64,000 bases of DNA, from positions 3,348,001 through 3,412,000 of the forward strand of contig NC_008825.1 in the NCBI RefSeq assembly GCF_000015725.1, written 5' to 3'. The position numbers and the translations under genes were made by a program. This document shows positions 35,420-43,995 of the stretch, piece by piece. The DNA is from Methylibium petroleiphilum PM1 (GTDB lineage Bacteria; Pseudomonadota; Gammaproteobacteria; Burkholderiales; Burkholderiaceae_C). The first letter of the stretch is position 1, and every line of letters starts with the position of its first letter. Below the pieces are notes generated by a model. That model worked only from the letters and a program-made list of their open reading frames with translations. It was not told the origin of the DNA and searched no databases.

Positions 35420-36352
35420 TCAAGCATCACTTGCCGATTTGCCGCCGGCACGCGCGAGACTGCGCAAGGTCTCAGCCGAGATACGCGTCTCCGCGGCGAT
35501 CCGGACACGCGGCAACGGTCGAAATGCGTGGCCGTAGACGATCTCGAAGCTCAGCTGCAGTCGCCCATCCGGTCCGGTGAGTGCCGATTCGAGTTCCGCC
35601 AGCAACCGGGTCCGCCAGCGCGGCGTGCGCAGGCCCGCGTGGCGCTGTGCCGCGGCATTGCCGCCGAGCGTTCGCAGTTCCGCCAGCGCCGTCGAGGCAT
35701 CGGCCCAGGTCAGCGTCAGCGGCTCCATGTCCATCACCGGATCGGCGAAGCCGGCACGCACCATCGCATCGCCCAGGTCGTGCATGTCGATGAAGGCGTG
35801 GCCAGCGTCGGGCCAACCCAGTCGCCGGTACAGACCGCGCAGTTCGCGCAGGGTGTCCGGGCCGAAGCACGAGAACATCACGAAGCCATCGACGGCCAAG
35901 GCTTCGCGCCATCGCTCGAACAGCCGCACGGGGTCGGCAGACCAATGCAGCATCATGTTGGACCACAGGAGTTGGGCCCGCGCATCCCTGGGAGCCGCAT
36001 GCTCGGTCCAGACCGGCATCGTCGGCTGCATCCAGCGCTTCGGCGGCCACCATGGTCGGCGCGCGGTGCGCGCACTGCGCTGCGTCAGTCCTTCGTTCGG
36101 CTCCACCGCCTCGATGCGTGCCCGCGGGTACTGCGCGCGCAGGGCGGACGCACCCCCCCCCTGCGCCGACCACCAGTCGATCACCACGGCCGGGGTCGCC
36201 TTCACGATGGACAGCCGCTCGGCCATGCGGCGCGCAATTTCACCATGCAGCCAGGGCGCCGAGGACATGCGTGCCGCGCGCCGCAGGTACGCCTGCACCG
36301 CAGCCGGCTGCGGGCCGGGCGTTGAAGCGGCAGGCTGGGGAGTGGGGTCCAT
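35420..36352 (-). CDS. BioC-like SAM-dependent methyltransferase
   Basis: Rossmann-fold methyltransferase of 310 residues resembling betaproteobacterial BioC, which methylates malonyl-ACP to start biotin synthesis. Supporting blocks are ARIEAVEPNEG (acidic end of strand 2), the LLWSNMMLHWSADP segment matching the BioC SNLALQW region, and GFVMFSCFGPDTLRELR. The glycine-rich SAM motif I is unusual: DWWSAQGGGASAL in place of LDLGCGTG. No other bio genes are near, so malonyl-ACP as substrate remains likely rather than proven. It is divergent from the ComF gene by 27 bases. Confidence 0.75.
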   Translation of the reverse strand: MDPTPQPAASTPGPQPAAVQAYLRRAARMSSAPWLHGEIARRMAERLSIVKATPAVVIDWWSAQGGGASALRAQYPRARIEAVEPNEGLTQRSARTARRPWWPPKRWMQPTMPVWTEHAAPRDARAQLLWSNMMLHWSADPVRLFERWREALAVDGFVMFSCFGPDTLRELRGLYRRLGWPDAGHAFIDMHDLGDAMVRAGFADPVMDMEPLTLTWADASTALAELRTLGGNAAAQRHAGLRTPRWRTRLLAELESALTGPDGRLQLSFEIVYGHAFRPLPRVRIAAETRISAETLRSLARAGGKSASDA

Positions 36353-36379
36353 GGGACGCGGCAGTATATTGAGTCGACC

Positions 36380-37123
36380 ATGCTCGCTGGCGCCACTTCA
36401 CCACGAGAGTTGATCCGCGCGGGTCGCGCGATGTTCGACCGCTGGCCGAACCGCTGCGCGGTCTGCCATGCGGGCACGCGGGGCGCGGCGGCGCGCATCT
36501 GCGATGACTGCCTGACGCGGTTCGCACCGAACGTGCCACGCTGCGAACGCTGTGCCTTGCAGCGCCCCGACGGCGTGACCGTCTGCGGCAGCTGCCTGCG
36601 AAACCCGCCTCCCTGGTCGCGGGCCGTCGTGGCCTGCGACTACGCCTACCCGTGGGATGGCCTGCTGAACGCGCTCAAGTTCCACGACGCGATCGACCTG
36701 GCCGCGCCACTGGCGCAACGCCTGGCGCTCGCCTTGCAGCGGCGCACACCGTCGCCGCCAGTCGAGTTGCTGTTGCCGGTGCCGCTGGCCGCTGCGCGCC
36801 TGCGCGAGCGCGGCTACAACCAGGCGGCGTTGCTGGGCCGGCAGCTGGCGCGCCGACTGGACCTCCGCACCGAACCGCAGTGGCTGCTGCGTACGAGCGA
36901 CACACCGCACCAGACAGCACTCCCTCGCGCGGCACGCCTCACCAACCTGCGCGGCGCGTTTGCCGTCGAACCGTTGGCCCTGGCGGCGCTGCGCGACCGC
37001 CACGTCGCGCTGGCCGATGACGTGATGACGACCGGCGCGACCGCTGCAGAACTCACACGCGTGCTGTACGCGGCCGGCGCGGCCTCGGTCCAGGTCTGGG
37101 TGGTGGCACGCACACCGGACTGA
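36380..37123 (+). CDS. ComF family phosphoribosyltransferase-like protein
   Basis: Protein of 247 residues with an N-terminal zinc ribbon (CAVC, CDDC, CERC and CGSC pairs, residues 26-74) and a C-terminal phosphoribosyltransferase domain with the PRPP loop VALADDVMTTGAT. In competent bacteria ComF takes part in DNA uptake; in others the role may be purine salvage or DNA handling, so function is open. The middle has LPVPLAAARLRERGYNQA and NLRGAF, family hallmarks. The ATG at 36380 is divergent from the BioC-like gene. Next comes trmL after 45 bases in the same direction. Confidence 0.9.
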   Translation: MLAGATSPRELIRAGRAMFDRWPNRCAVCHAGTRGAAARICDDCLTRFAPNVPRCERCALQRPDGVTVCGSCLRNPPPWSRAVVACDYAYPWDGLLNALKFHDAIDLAAPLAQRLALALQRRTPSPPVELLLPVPLAAARLRERGYNQAALLGRQLARRLDLRTEPQWLLRTSDTPHQTALPRAARLTNLRGAFAVEPLALAALRDRHVALADDVMTTGATAAELTRVLYAAGAASVQVWVVARTPD

Positions 37124-37168
37124 GCCGGACGCAGCGCCGACAATGCATCTGCCCTCTCCCCATTCGCC

Positions 37169-37654
37169 ATGTTCCATATCGTCCTCGTCGAACCCGAGAT
37201 CCCACCGAACACCGGCAACGTGATCCGGCTCGCGGCCAACACCGGCTGCACGCTGCACCTGGTGGAGCCGCTGGGCTTCTCGATGGAAGACAAGCTACTG
37301 CAACGCGCCGGACTCGATTACCACGAGCACGCCGCGGTACGACGCCACGCGAGCTGGGAGGCACTGCTGGTGGCGGAGCAACCCGATCCTCAGCGGCTGT
37401 TCGCCTTCACGACCCGGGGCAGCCGACCGCTGACCGAAGTGCCGTGGCAGGCTGGCGATTGGCTGGTGTTCGGCTGCGAGACCCGCGGGCTCGACCCGAC
37501 GCTGCGCGACCGCTTCCCGGCCGCGCAGCGCGTGCGGCTGCCGATGCGCGCCGGCCAGCGCAGCCTCAATCTGTCGAACGCGGTGGCCGTGGCGGTGTTC
37601 GAGGCCTGGCGCCAGCAGGACTTTGCCGGCGCCTCGGGGGCGCCGGCAGGTTGA
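37169..37654 (+). CDS. trmL: tRNA (cytidine(34)-2'-O)-methyltransferase TrmL
   Basis: SPOUT-class methyltransferase that 2'-O-methylates the wobble base of two leucine tRNAs. The 161-residue protein has the N-terminal VEPEIPPNTGNVIRLAANTG block and the knot-forming motifs FGCETRGLDP and RSLNLSNAVAVAVFEAWRQ, which hold SAM. Length fits TrmL (about 157), shorter than TrmH. It converges tail-to-tail with chpA, with only four bases between the two stop codons, so no terminator fits between and the transcripts probably overlap. Confidence 0.95.
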   Translation: MFHIVLVEPEIPPNTGNVIRLAANTGCTLHLVEPLGFSMEDKLLQRAGLDYHEHAAVRRHASWEALLVAEQPDPQRLFAFTTRGSRPLTEVPWQAGDWLVFGCETRGLDPTLRDRFPAAQRVRLPMRAGQRSLNLSNAVAVAVFEAWRQQDFAGASGAPAG

Positions 37655-37658
37655 GCCT

Positions 37659-40600
37659 TCAGGCCTCTGCCAGCGGCATCGTGCAATAGCGGCCGATCAA
37701 CGCCAGCAGCTCTTCCTCGCTGTAGGGCTTGCCCAGGTAGTGATTCACACCGAGCTGCGATGCGTAATCGCGGTGCTTTTGGGCGATACGCGAAGTGATC
37801 ATGATGACCGGCAGCGCCGCGAGCTGGGCATCGGCGCGGATGTTGCGCACCAGGTCGAAGCCATCCATCCGTGGCATCTCGATGTCGGACAACACCACCG
37901 ACGGGCGCTCTTCCGCCAGGCGCTCGAGCGCTTCGAGGCCGTCCTTCGCCAGCAACACACGGTAGCCTTCGCGCACCAGCAGGCGCTGCGTGACGCGCCG
38001 CACCGTGAGCGAATCGTCGACCACCAGCACCAGCGGCGCCGCCTTCGCGGCCGGTGCGGTGGCCTCGGTCAGGTCCGGCACATCGCTCGCCTCGTGCGAC
38101 GCCATTGCCTGGCGTGCCACGTCACCGTACACCGTGGCGAGCGCCACCGGGTTGTAGATCAACGACACCACGCCGGACGCGAGCAGCGTCATGCCTGCCA
38201 GCCCTGGCAGGCGCGACAGTTGCGGGCCGAGGTTCTTGACCACGACTTCCTGATTGCCCAGCACCTCGTCGACGTGCAACGCAACGCGCTGCTGCGCCGA
38301 ACGCACGACGACGACCGGCAGCGAGCGGCCCACCAGTTCGGTGCCCCGCCGGCTGAGCTGCAGCAGCGCGCCGAGCCAGAAGAACGGCAGCGAGTGGCCG
38401 GCGTACGGGTAGCTGCCCGAGGCATAGGCCGCGGCCAACTCGTCGGTGTTGGCGCGTCGGACCAGCTCGACCAGCGTGGCCGGGATCGCCACCGTCGCAT
38501 TGCCGCTGCGCAACATCACGACCTGGGTCACGGCGGTGGTGAGCGGCAGGATCAGCCTGAAACTGGCGCCCTGGCCCGCGGCGCTGGCCGTCTCGATCCG
38601 GCCGCCGACCGCGTTGACCTCGGCACGCACCACGTCCATGCCGACGCCACGGCCGGACAACTCGGTCACCTTTTCGGCCGTGGTGAAGCCAGGCGTGAAG
38701 ATCAGGTTCGCGAGCTCCGCATCGCTGTGCGGCGCATGAGGGTCGATCAGTCCCATGGACGCGGCCTTGTCGCGGATCCGCGGCAGATTCAGGCCCGCGC
38801 CGTCGTCGCGGAACTCCACGCTGACTTCATTGCCCTCCTGGTGCAGCGACACGACGACGGTCCCGATCGGGTCCTTGCCGGCCGCCACGCGCTGCTCGGG
38901 TGGCTCGATGCCATGCGTGATGCAGTTGCGCAGCAGGTGCTCGAAGGCGCCGGTCATGCGGTCCAGCACGCCGCGGTCGACTTCGATCGACCCACCGACA
39001 ATGTCGAGCCGCACCTGCTTGCCGGTTTCCTTGGCAGCCTGGCGCACGACACGGTAGAGGCGGTCGGACAGCCCCTCGAACTCGACCATGCGCGTGCGCA
39101 GCAGGTCGTCCTGCAGGTCGCGGGTCAGGCGCGCCTGGGCGGCCAGTTCGTCCTCCGCCGTTTCCAGCGTGCGTTGCAAGGTGCGCTGCACGGTGGCCAC
39201 GTCGTTGACCGACTCGGCCATCATCCGCGTCAGCTCCTGAAAGCGCGTGAAACGGTCGAACTCCAGCGGGTCGAACGACTGCGCGGCGGCCTTGGCCGCC
39301 TCCATGCGCGTGCTCATCTGCGTTTCGGCCTGCAACTCGATGTCGCGCAGCTGGCCGCGCAGGCGCTCGAGGTTGTCGGTCAGGTCGCCGAGAGAATTCT
39401 TGATCTGCCCGACCTGAGATTCCAGGCGTGCTCGGGCGATGCTCACTTCGCCCGCCTCGTTGACCATGCGATCGAGCAACTGGGTGCGCACCCGCACCGC
39501 TGCAACCGACGCCAGCGGGATGGCCTTCTCGGCCACCACTGCCATCGGCACGTCTGCCTCCTGCGCAAAGCGTGCCCAGTCGATCGCCGGCCCCGGCGGG
39601 ACCGCCGACGCTTCCGCGGCAGGCTCCGGCGTTGCGAGCAATTCCTCAGCCAGGCCCGGTGGCAGCTCGATCGCGGTCGCGTCCAGCACGGCACTCTCGT
39701 CGAGCGGCGGCCAGGCGGTGGTCACCACCGGCGCTTCCGGTGTGTCGATCAGCGGCTGCACGGCCTCCTGCGCGGCCGCATAGGCCTGCGCATCGCGCTG
39801 GCACAAGGCCTCGAACGTCGCATTGAGACCGTCGGCACGGCCGAGCAGTTGATCGACCTCGTGCTCACTCGCCGCATCGCGCGCCAGCAGATGTTCGATC
39901 GCGGTCTCGAGACGGTGCGCCAGTTCGCCCAGGCGCATCGCGCCGGCGAGGCGAGCGCCGCCCTTGAGGGTGTGCAGGGTCCGCATCGCCGCCGCGGCAT
40001 GCGACACCTCGTGCGGCTGCTGCGTCCAGGCTCGCAGGTGGGCCGCCAACTCGGGCAGCAGCTCCTGCGCCTCTTCCTCGAAGAACGGGAACAGGTCGGG
40101 GTCGACCGCGTCGACAGCGTCGATGTCCTCGTCGCTGTCGAGCGCCGCCATGCGAGCGGCCCGCTGCGGCTCGACGGGCAGCGGCGCCAAAGCCTTGAAC
40201 TCGGCCTGCCCCAGGTCAACGATGGCTGCAGGAGCCGCCGGCGCGTCGGCGACGGGTTCGATGCCCATCACTGCGGATCCCGGCACCTCGATCGCGGCGC
40301 CGGATGCAGTGTCCTGCGGCGCATTGGCTTGCACCTCGACACGCCGCACGAGGTCGAGCTCGTGCAAGGCCAGACGATCGAGCAGCTCCGCGCTAGGCGA
40401 CTTGAGGAATCCAGCGGCGAACTGGTGCAGCAGGCGGCGCACTTCATCGGCGACATCTACATACAGCTGCGCATCGGCGCTGGTCCCGCCGCCCAACGCC
40501 TGAGAATGCACCAGCGCGTGCTCGAGCTGCCGCGCCAGCAACGACAGGTCGCCGAAACCGACGGTGGCGGAACTGCCGGCCAGCGAGTGCGCCAGCGAGA

Positions 40601-43600
40601 TGGCCGACTCGCCCACCGGGCGGTGCAACTCATGCGCCCATTCGGACAGCTCGGTCCCGAGTCGACGTGACAGCTCGTCGGCCTCGTTCAGGTAGATGTT
40701 GAACAGCGGGATGCCGATCTGCAGCGGCCCGACGATCTTGACCTGCTCGCTGGTCGGCTCGCCGACGGTGGTCGCGTCGGTCGACTCATCGCGCTCCTCT
40801 GCTCCCTCGAACGGCCCATCGACCGTGGGCGACAGCTCGCCCGCACGCGACGGCTCCAGGGCGACCACGATGTCGCCCGACTCGAAGGGCATGGTGTCGG
40901 AGTCCGCAACGTCGTCGAACGGAACGGCCGGGGTGCCGTCCTCCCGGGCCATCACGCCCGGCAACGGCTCGAGGGACTGCAACACTTCGGCGCTGGGCAG
41001 CAGCGGCTCGATCAGTGCCGGTGTTTCGGCGGCCGGATCGGCAATGACGTCTTCGGCCAGCTCCGGCACCTCGAGATCGAAGGTGGTGATGGACTCCAGG
41101 ACCGGCGCGGCCGACGGCAACTCCTCGAGCGGCAGCGGCTCGGTCGCAGCGTGCTCGAAGGCCGGCGCGGAGTCGAGAGCCTCCAGGCCTTCGATCGTCG
41201 GCAAAGCCGTCGCGGCAATGGCAGGCGGCTCCGCCGCAGGTAAGGCATCGCCCAGGTCGAAGGTGAAGTCCAGGCCCGGGACCGGCATGGGCTCTTCGGC
41301 CTTTTCGGTTGCCGAGACCGTGGGGGCCGGCAGATCGAGGTCGCTGGCCGGCGGCAGCACAAAACCGGGCGGCACCGGCAACGGCGCCGTCGGGGCCGCC
41401 GGTGCGCCGGAGACCGCCAGGTTCAGGTAACGTCCCTCGAGCCGCATGGCGTCGGCGGACTGGCGCAGTGGGGCGCTGTGCCAGCCTGCGGTGTCCCCGC
41501 GGGCGATGGCCTCGACCCAGTGGCCCAGGTGATCGAGGGCGTCGCCGGTCGTGCGCAGCAGGTCGTCACTCGCGGGCTGCTGGCTGGCCAGCAGGTCGTT
41601 GTAGAGCTGCTCACAAGCCCAGGACGCCTCGCCGAACTCGCGCAGGCCGACCATCCGCGAACTGCCCTTGAAGGTGTGGAAGGACCGCCGCACCGTGGTG
41701 AGCTGCTCCACATCGCCGGGACTGTCGCTCAAGGCGACGAGTGCCGAGCGCGCGGTGTCCAGGACCTCGCGCGCTTCCTCGAGGAAGATCTCGCGCATCT
41801 CGTCGTCGCCCTCGAGTCCGGTCTGCTGCACCGGCGCCGCTGGCGTCAACGACATCAGCGGCATACGGCTCGACACCGGTACGGCATCGAGGCCGATCGG
41901 GTCGGACGCCGTCGAGACGAACTCGGCCAGGGCACCAACCACCTGCTCTCGCACGCGGGCCTCGGTCTCGCGCTGAGCGAACGGTGCCTCGGCCCGGTCG
42001 AGCGCCGCCTGCGCGCTCGACAAGCTGGCCACCAGATCAGGCTGCGCCGCCACGTCCGGTTGCAGCGCAAGGCGCTCGAGCTCGCGCGAGACCTCGGCCA
42101 GCGGCATCGTTTCGGTGGCCGCGCTCGACAGCGTCTGCGCCTGGGCGATCAGCGACGGCTCGAGCCGCGGTGCGGCGGCGTCTTCGAGCGGCGTACTGTG
42201 TCGGCCGAGCTGCGAGCTCAGCAGACCGCTGGCGGCATCGAAGCGGAACAGCGACTTCGCCACCTGCGGCTGCACGCCCAGCAGGTCGATCATGAAGCTC
42301 AGCGCGCTGAGATTGCCGGCGAGGCGCTCGAACAGCGGCTGCTCGTGGCGCGCCTGGTCGCCCGCCGACACCAGGGTGTCGACGTCGTCGCGCATGCGCA
42401 GCACGGCGTGGGTCGCCTGGTCGAGGCCGAGCACCGACATCACGCCACGCATCGCCTGCAGCTGCGCGGGCACAGGCATCAGCACGGCCGGATCGGTCGG
42501 TGCACGGAAGAACTGGTCGATCAGTTTTTCGGATTCGGACAGCGACGCGCGCAGCTCCTGGACCACGCTGCCCATCGTCTGGCGATCGGACACCCGACGG
42601 TAGAGCTCCTCCATCCAGGTCTCGAGGGGCTCGGGCGCTGCGCCTTCGAGCACTGCGTCGACGCGCTGCGCGAGGCGCTGGACGCGCTCGGCCTGCTCGG
42701 GCTGGTCGAACGCGCCGTCCTCGAGCGCGGCCTCGAGATAGAGCACGCTGGTGGCCGTCTCCATGGCCAGCGCCGGCGGCGGCACCGTGCCGGCTTGTAC
42801 GGACGAGCCGACTGCACGCAACAGGGCATCACCGAGCTGGTCGCCACTCGGCACCAGCCGCTTGAGCGAGTCGGCCACCAGCGCGAACTGCTCGTTCAGG
42901 CCGGGCAGCCGGTGCATTTCGCCCCCCGCCACTGCCGACCAGGAATCCTTCGCCGTGGCGACCCGCTTGCGGGCCTGTGCGATCCAAGCTGGGTCGTAGC
43001 GGCCTAGCTGGACGGCGTTGTAGTCGGATGGCACGGCCTCGCGCGTGGCCGGGTAGGTGCTGCGCACCGCCTGCAGGCGCGGTGCCTCCCCGATGGCGGG
43101 CGCTGCAGCCTGTGTGCAGAAGAAGTGCAGGTCGCGCGCGAGCCGCTCGCCGGCCGCCAGATCACCACGCTGCTGGCTGCGCAGCTGGGCGAGCAGGCGC
43201 GAGGTCATGCGCTTGGCATAGACGTCGGGCACCAGCAACCCGACGGACTGCGCCTCGAAAAAGGCGGCCGCCAGCTGCCACAGGGTCCTGGTCTGCGACT
43301 GCTCCGAGCCGACCGCGAGCCCCGCACTCAGGTCGCTCAGGCGCTGCGTCACGTCGACGCCCGGCTTGCGCATCAGCGTGAGAACTTGCGATTCGAACTC
43401 GGCGACGATGGCCGCATCGGCACCCCGCGGCGCAACGCCGGGCTCGGCAGGCACCACGTGCCATTGCCAGTCCTGAGGCCACAGGTCTGCCGGGTGGATG
43501 CGCTCGGCGCCGGCCAGCTCCTGGACCGCGCGGTACTGCGGGAACAGCGCTACCGAGGAAACCGGCTTGCCGGCGAGTCGGCGCGCCAGGAAATCATGCA

Positions 43601-43937
43601 GCGCGAACGAAGCGCGCTCGATGGTCTCGACCGCCGCCAGGTCGAGCTTGTGGGGCTTGGAGATGTAGCGCTGGACTGCGGCTTCGCTGCCACGCAGCAG
43701 CGCGGCACCCGCCGGCAGACCAACCAGTTCGAGCACGCCGACGCCCTGGTGGATCTGCTGCCGCGCTGTGCGCAGCTGAGTCGGTTCGACATCGTCGAGG
43801 TCGGACTCAAACGTGGATTCGGTTTCCTTCAGCGTGCGGCGAAGCGCCTTGTGCGCGGTGTCGAGCGACTTGCGCAGTTCCTCCTGAACCCAGGCCAGGG
43901 CACTGACGTCGTCGAGGGTGTCGTGTGGGCTGTCCAT
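37659..43937 (-). CDS. chpA: ChpA/PilL hybrid sensor kinase of the Pil-Chp system
   Basis: Giant cytoplasmic CheA-type kinase (2092 residues) that controls type IV pilus extension and twitching. Three canonical phosphotransfer sites are visible: His754 (SFHTFKGSSR), His1117 (LAHSLAGSSA) and His1322 (LHTLKGGARL); a weaker helical Hpt-like region with IHQGVG lies at about 57-74. An acidic, proline-rich linker spans about 845-1065. The CheA dimerisation region (about 1480-1600), ATPase (N-box NCITHG near 1670, GRGVGMDVV), CheW-like domain (about 1800-1940) and a C-terminal receiver with Asp2018 follow. P. aeruginosa ChpA has more Hpt repeats, so this version is shorter. Last gene of the pilGHIJ-chpA cluster. 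Confidence 0.94.
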   Translation of the reverse strand: MDSPHDTLDDVSALAWVQEELRKSLDTAHKALRRTLKETESTFESDLDDVEPTQLRTARQQIHQGVGVLELVGLPAGAALLRGSEAAVQRYISKPHKLDLAAVETIERASFALHDFLARRLAGKPVSSVALFPQYRAVQELAGAERIHPADLWPQDWQWHVVPAEPGVAPRGADAAIVAEFESQVLTLMRKPGVDVTQRLSDLSAGLAVGSEQSQTRTLWQLAAAFFEAQSVGLLVPDVYAKRMTSRLLAQLRSQQRGDLAAGERLARDLHFFCTQAAAPAIGEAPRLQAVRSTYPATREAVPSDYNAVQLGRYDPAWIAQARKRVATAKDSWSAVAGGEMHRLPGLNEQFALVADSLKRLVPSGDQLGDALLRAVGSSVQAGTVPPPALAMETATSVLYLEAALEDGAFDQPEQAERVQRLAQRVDAVLEGAAPEPLETWMEELYRRVSDRQTMGSVVQELRASLSESEKLIDQFFRAPTDPAVLMPVPAQLQAMRGVMSVLGLDQATHAVLRMRDDVDTLVSAGDQARHEQPLFERLAGNLSALSFMIDLLGVQPQVAKSLFRFDAASGLLSSQLGRHSTPLEDAAAPRLEPSLIAQAQTLSSAATETMPLAEVSRELERLALQPDVAAQPDLVASLSSAQAALDRAEAPFAQRETEARVREQVVGALAEFVSTASDPIGLDAVPVSSRMPLMSLTPAAPVQQTGLEGDDEMREIFLEEAREVLDTARSALVALSDSPGDVEQLTTVRRSFHTFKGSSRMVGLREFGEASWACEQLYNDLLASQQPASDDLLRTTGDALDHLGHWVEAIARGDTAGWHSAPLRQSADAMRLEGRYLNLAVSGAPAAPTAPLPVPPGFVLPPASDLDLPAPTVSATEKAEEPMPVPGLDFTFDLGDALPAAEPPAIAATALPTIEGLEALDSAPAFEHAATEPLPLEELPSAAPVLESITTFDLEVPELAEDVIADPAAETPALIEPLLPSAEVLQSLEPLPGVMAREDGTPAVPFDDVADSDTMPFESGDIVVALEPSRAGELSPTVDGPFEGAEERDESTDATTVGEPTSEQVKIVGPLQIGIPLFNIYLNEADELSRRLGTELSEWAHELHRPVGESAISLAHSLAGSSATVGFGDLSLLARQLEHALVHSQALGGGTSADAQLYVDVADEVRRLLHQFAAGFLKSPSAELLDRLALHELDLVRRVEVQANAPQDTASGAAIEVPGSAVMGIEPVADAPAAPAAIVDLGQAEFKALAPLPVEPQRAARMAALDSDEDIDAVDAVDPDLFPFFEEEAQELLPELAAHLRAWTQQPHEVSHAAAAMRTLHTLKGGARLAGAMRLGELAHRLETAIEHLLARDAASEHEVDQLLGRADGLNATFEALCQRDAQAYAAAQEAVQPLIDTPEAPVVTTAWPPLDESAVLDATAIELPPGLAEELLATPEPAAEASAVPPGPAIDWARFAQEADVPMAVVAEKAIPLASVAAVRVRTQLLDRMVNEAGEVSIARARLESQVGQIKNSLGDLTDNLERLRGQLRDIELQAETQMSTRMEAAKAAAQSFDPLEFDRFTRFQELTRMMAESVNDVATVQRTLQRTLETAEDELAAQARLTRDLQDDLLRTRMVEFEGLSDRLYRVVRQAAKETGKQVRLDIVGGSIEVDRGVLDRMTGAFEHLLRNCITHGIEPPEQRVAAGKDPIGTVVVSLHQEGNEVSVEFRDDGAGLNLPRIRDKAASMGLIDPHAPHSDAELANLIFTPGFTTAEKVTELSGRGVGMDVVRAEVNAVGGRIETASAAGQGASFRLILPLTTAVTQVVMLRSGNATVAIPATLVELVRRANTDELAAAYASGSYPYAGHSLPFFWLGALLQLSRRGTELVGRSLPVVVVRSAQQRVALHVDEVLGNQEVVVKNLGPQLSRLPGLAGMTLLASGVVSLIYNPVALATVYGDVARQAMASHEASDVPDLTEATAPAAKAAPLVLVVDDSLTVRRVTQRLLVREGYRVLLAKDGLEALERLAEERPSVVLSDIEMPRMDGFDLVRNIRADAQLAALPVIMITSRIAQKHRDYASQLGVNHYLGKPYSEEELLALIGRYCTMPLAEA

Positions 43938-43995
43938 CCGCTGCTCGGTCCGGTGACGGGTCTGCGCTGTGCGACGAAGAAGCTGCCGCGCCGCT

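Noticed and set aside
37623-40670. Plus-strand frame of 1015 codons opposite chpA
   Set aside because: It is the antisense shadow of chpA in high-GC DNA: rich in R, H, Q and D with no domain pattern, whereas the minus strand has clear Hpt, CheA, CheW and receiver motifs.
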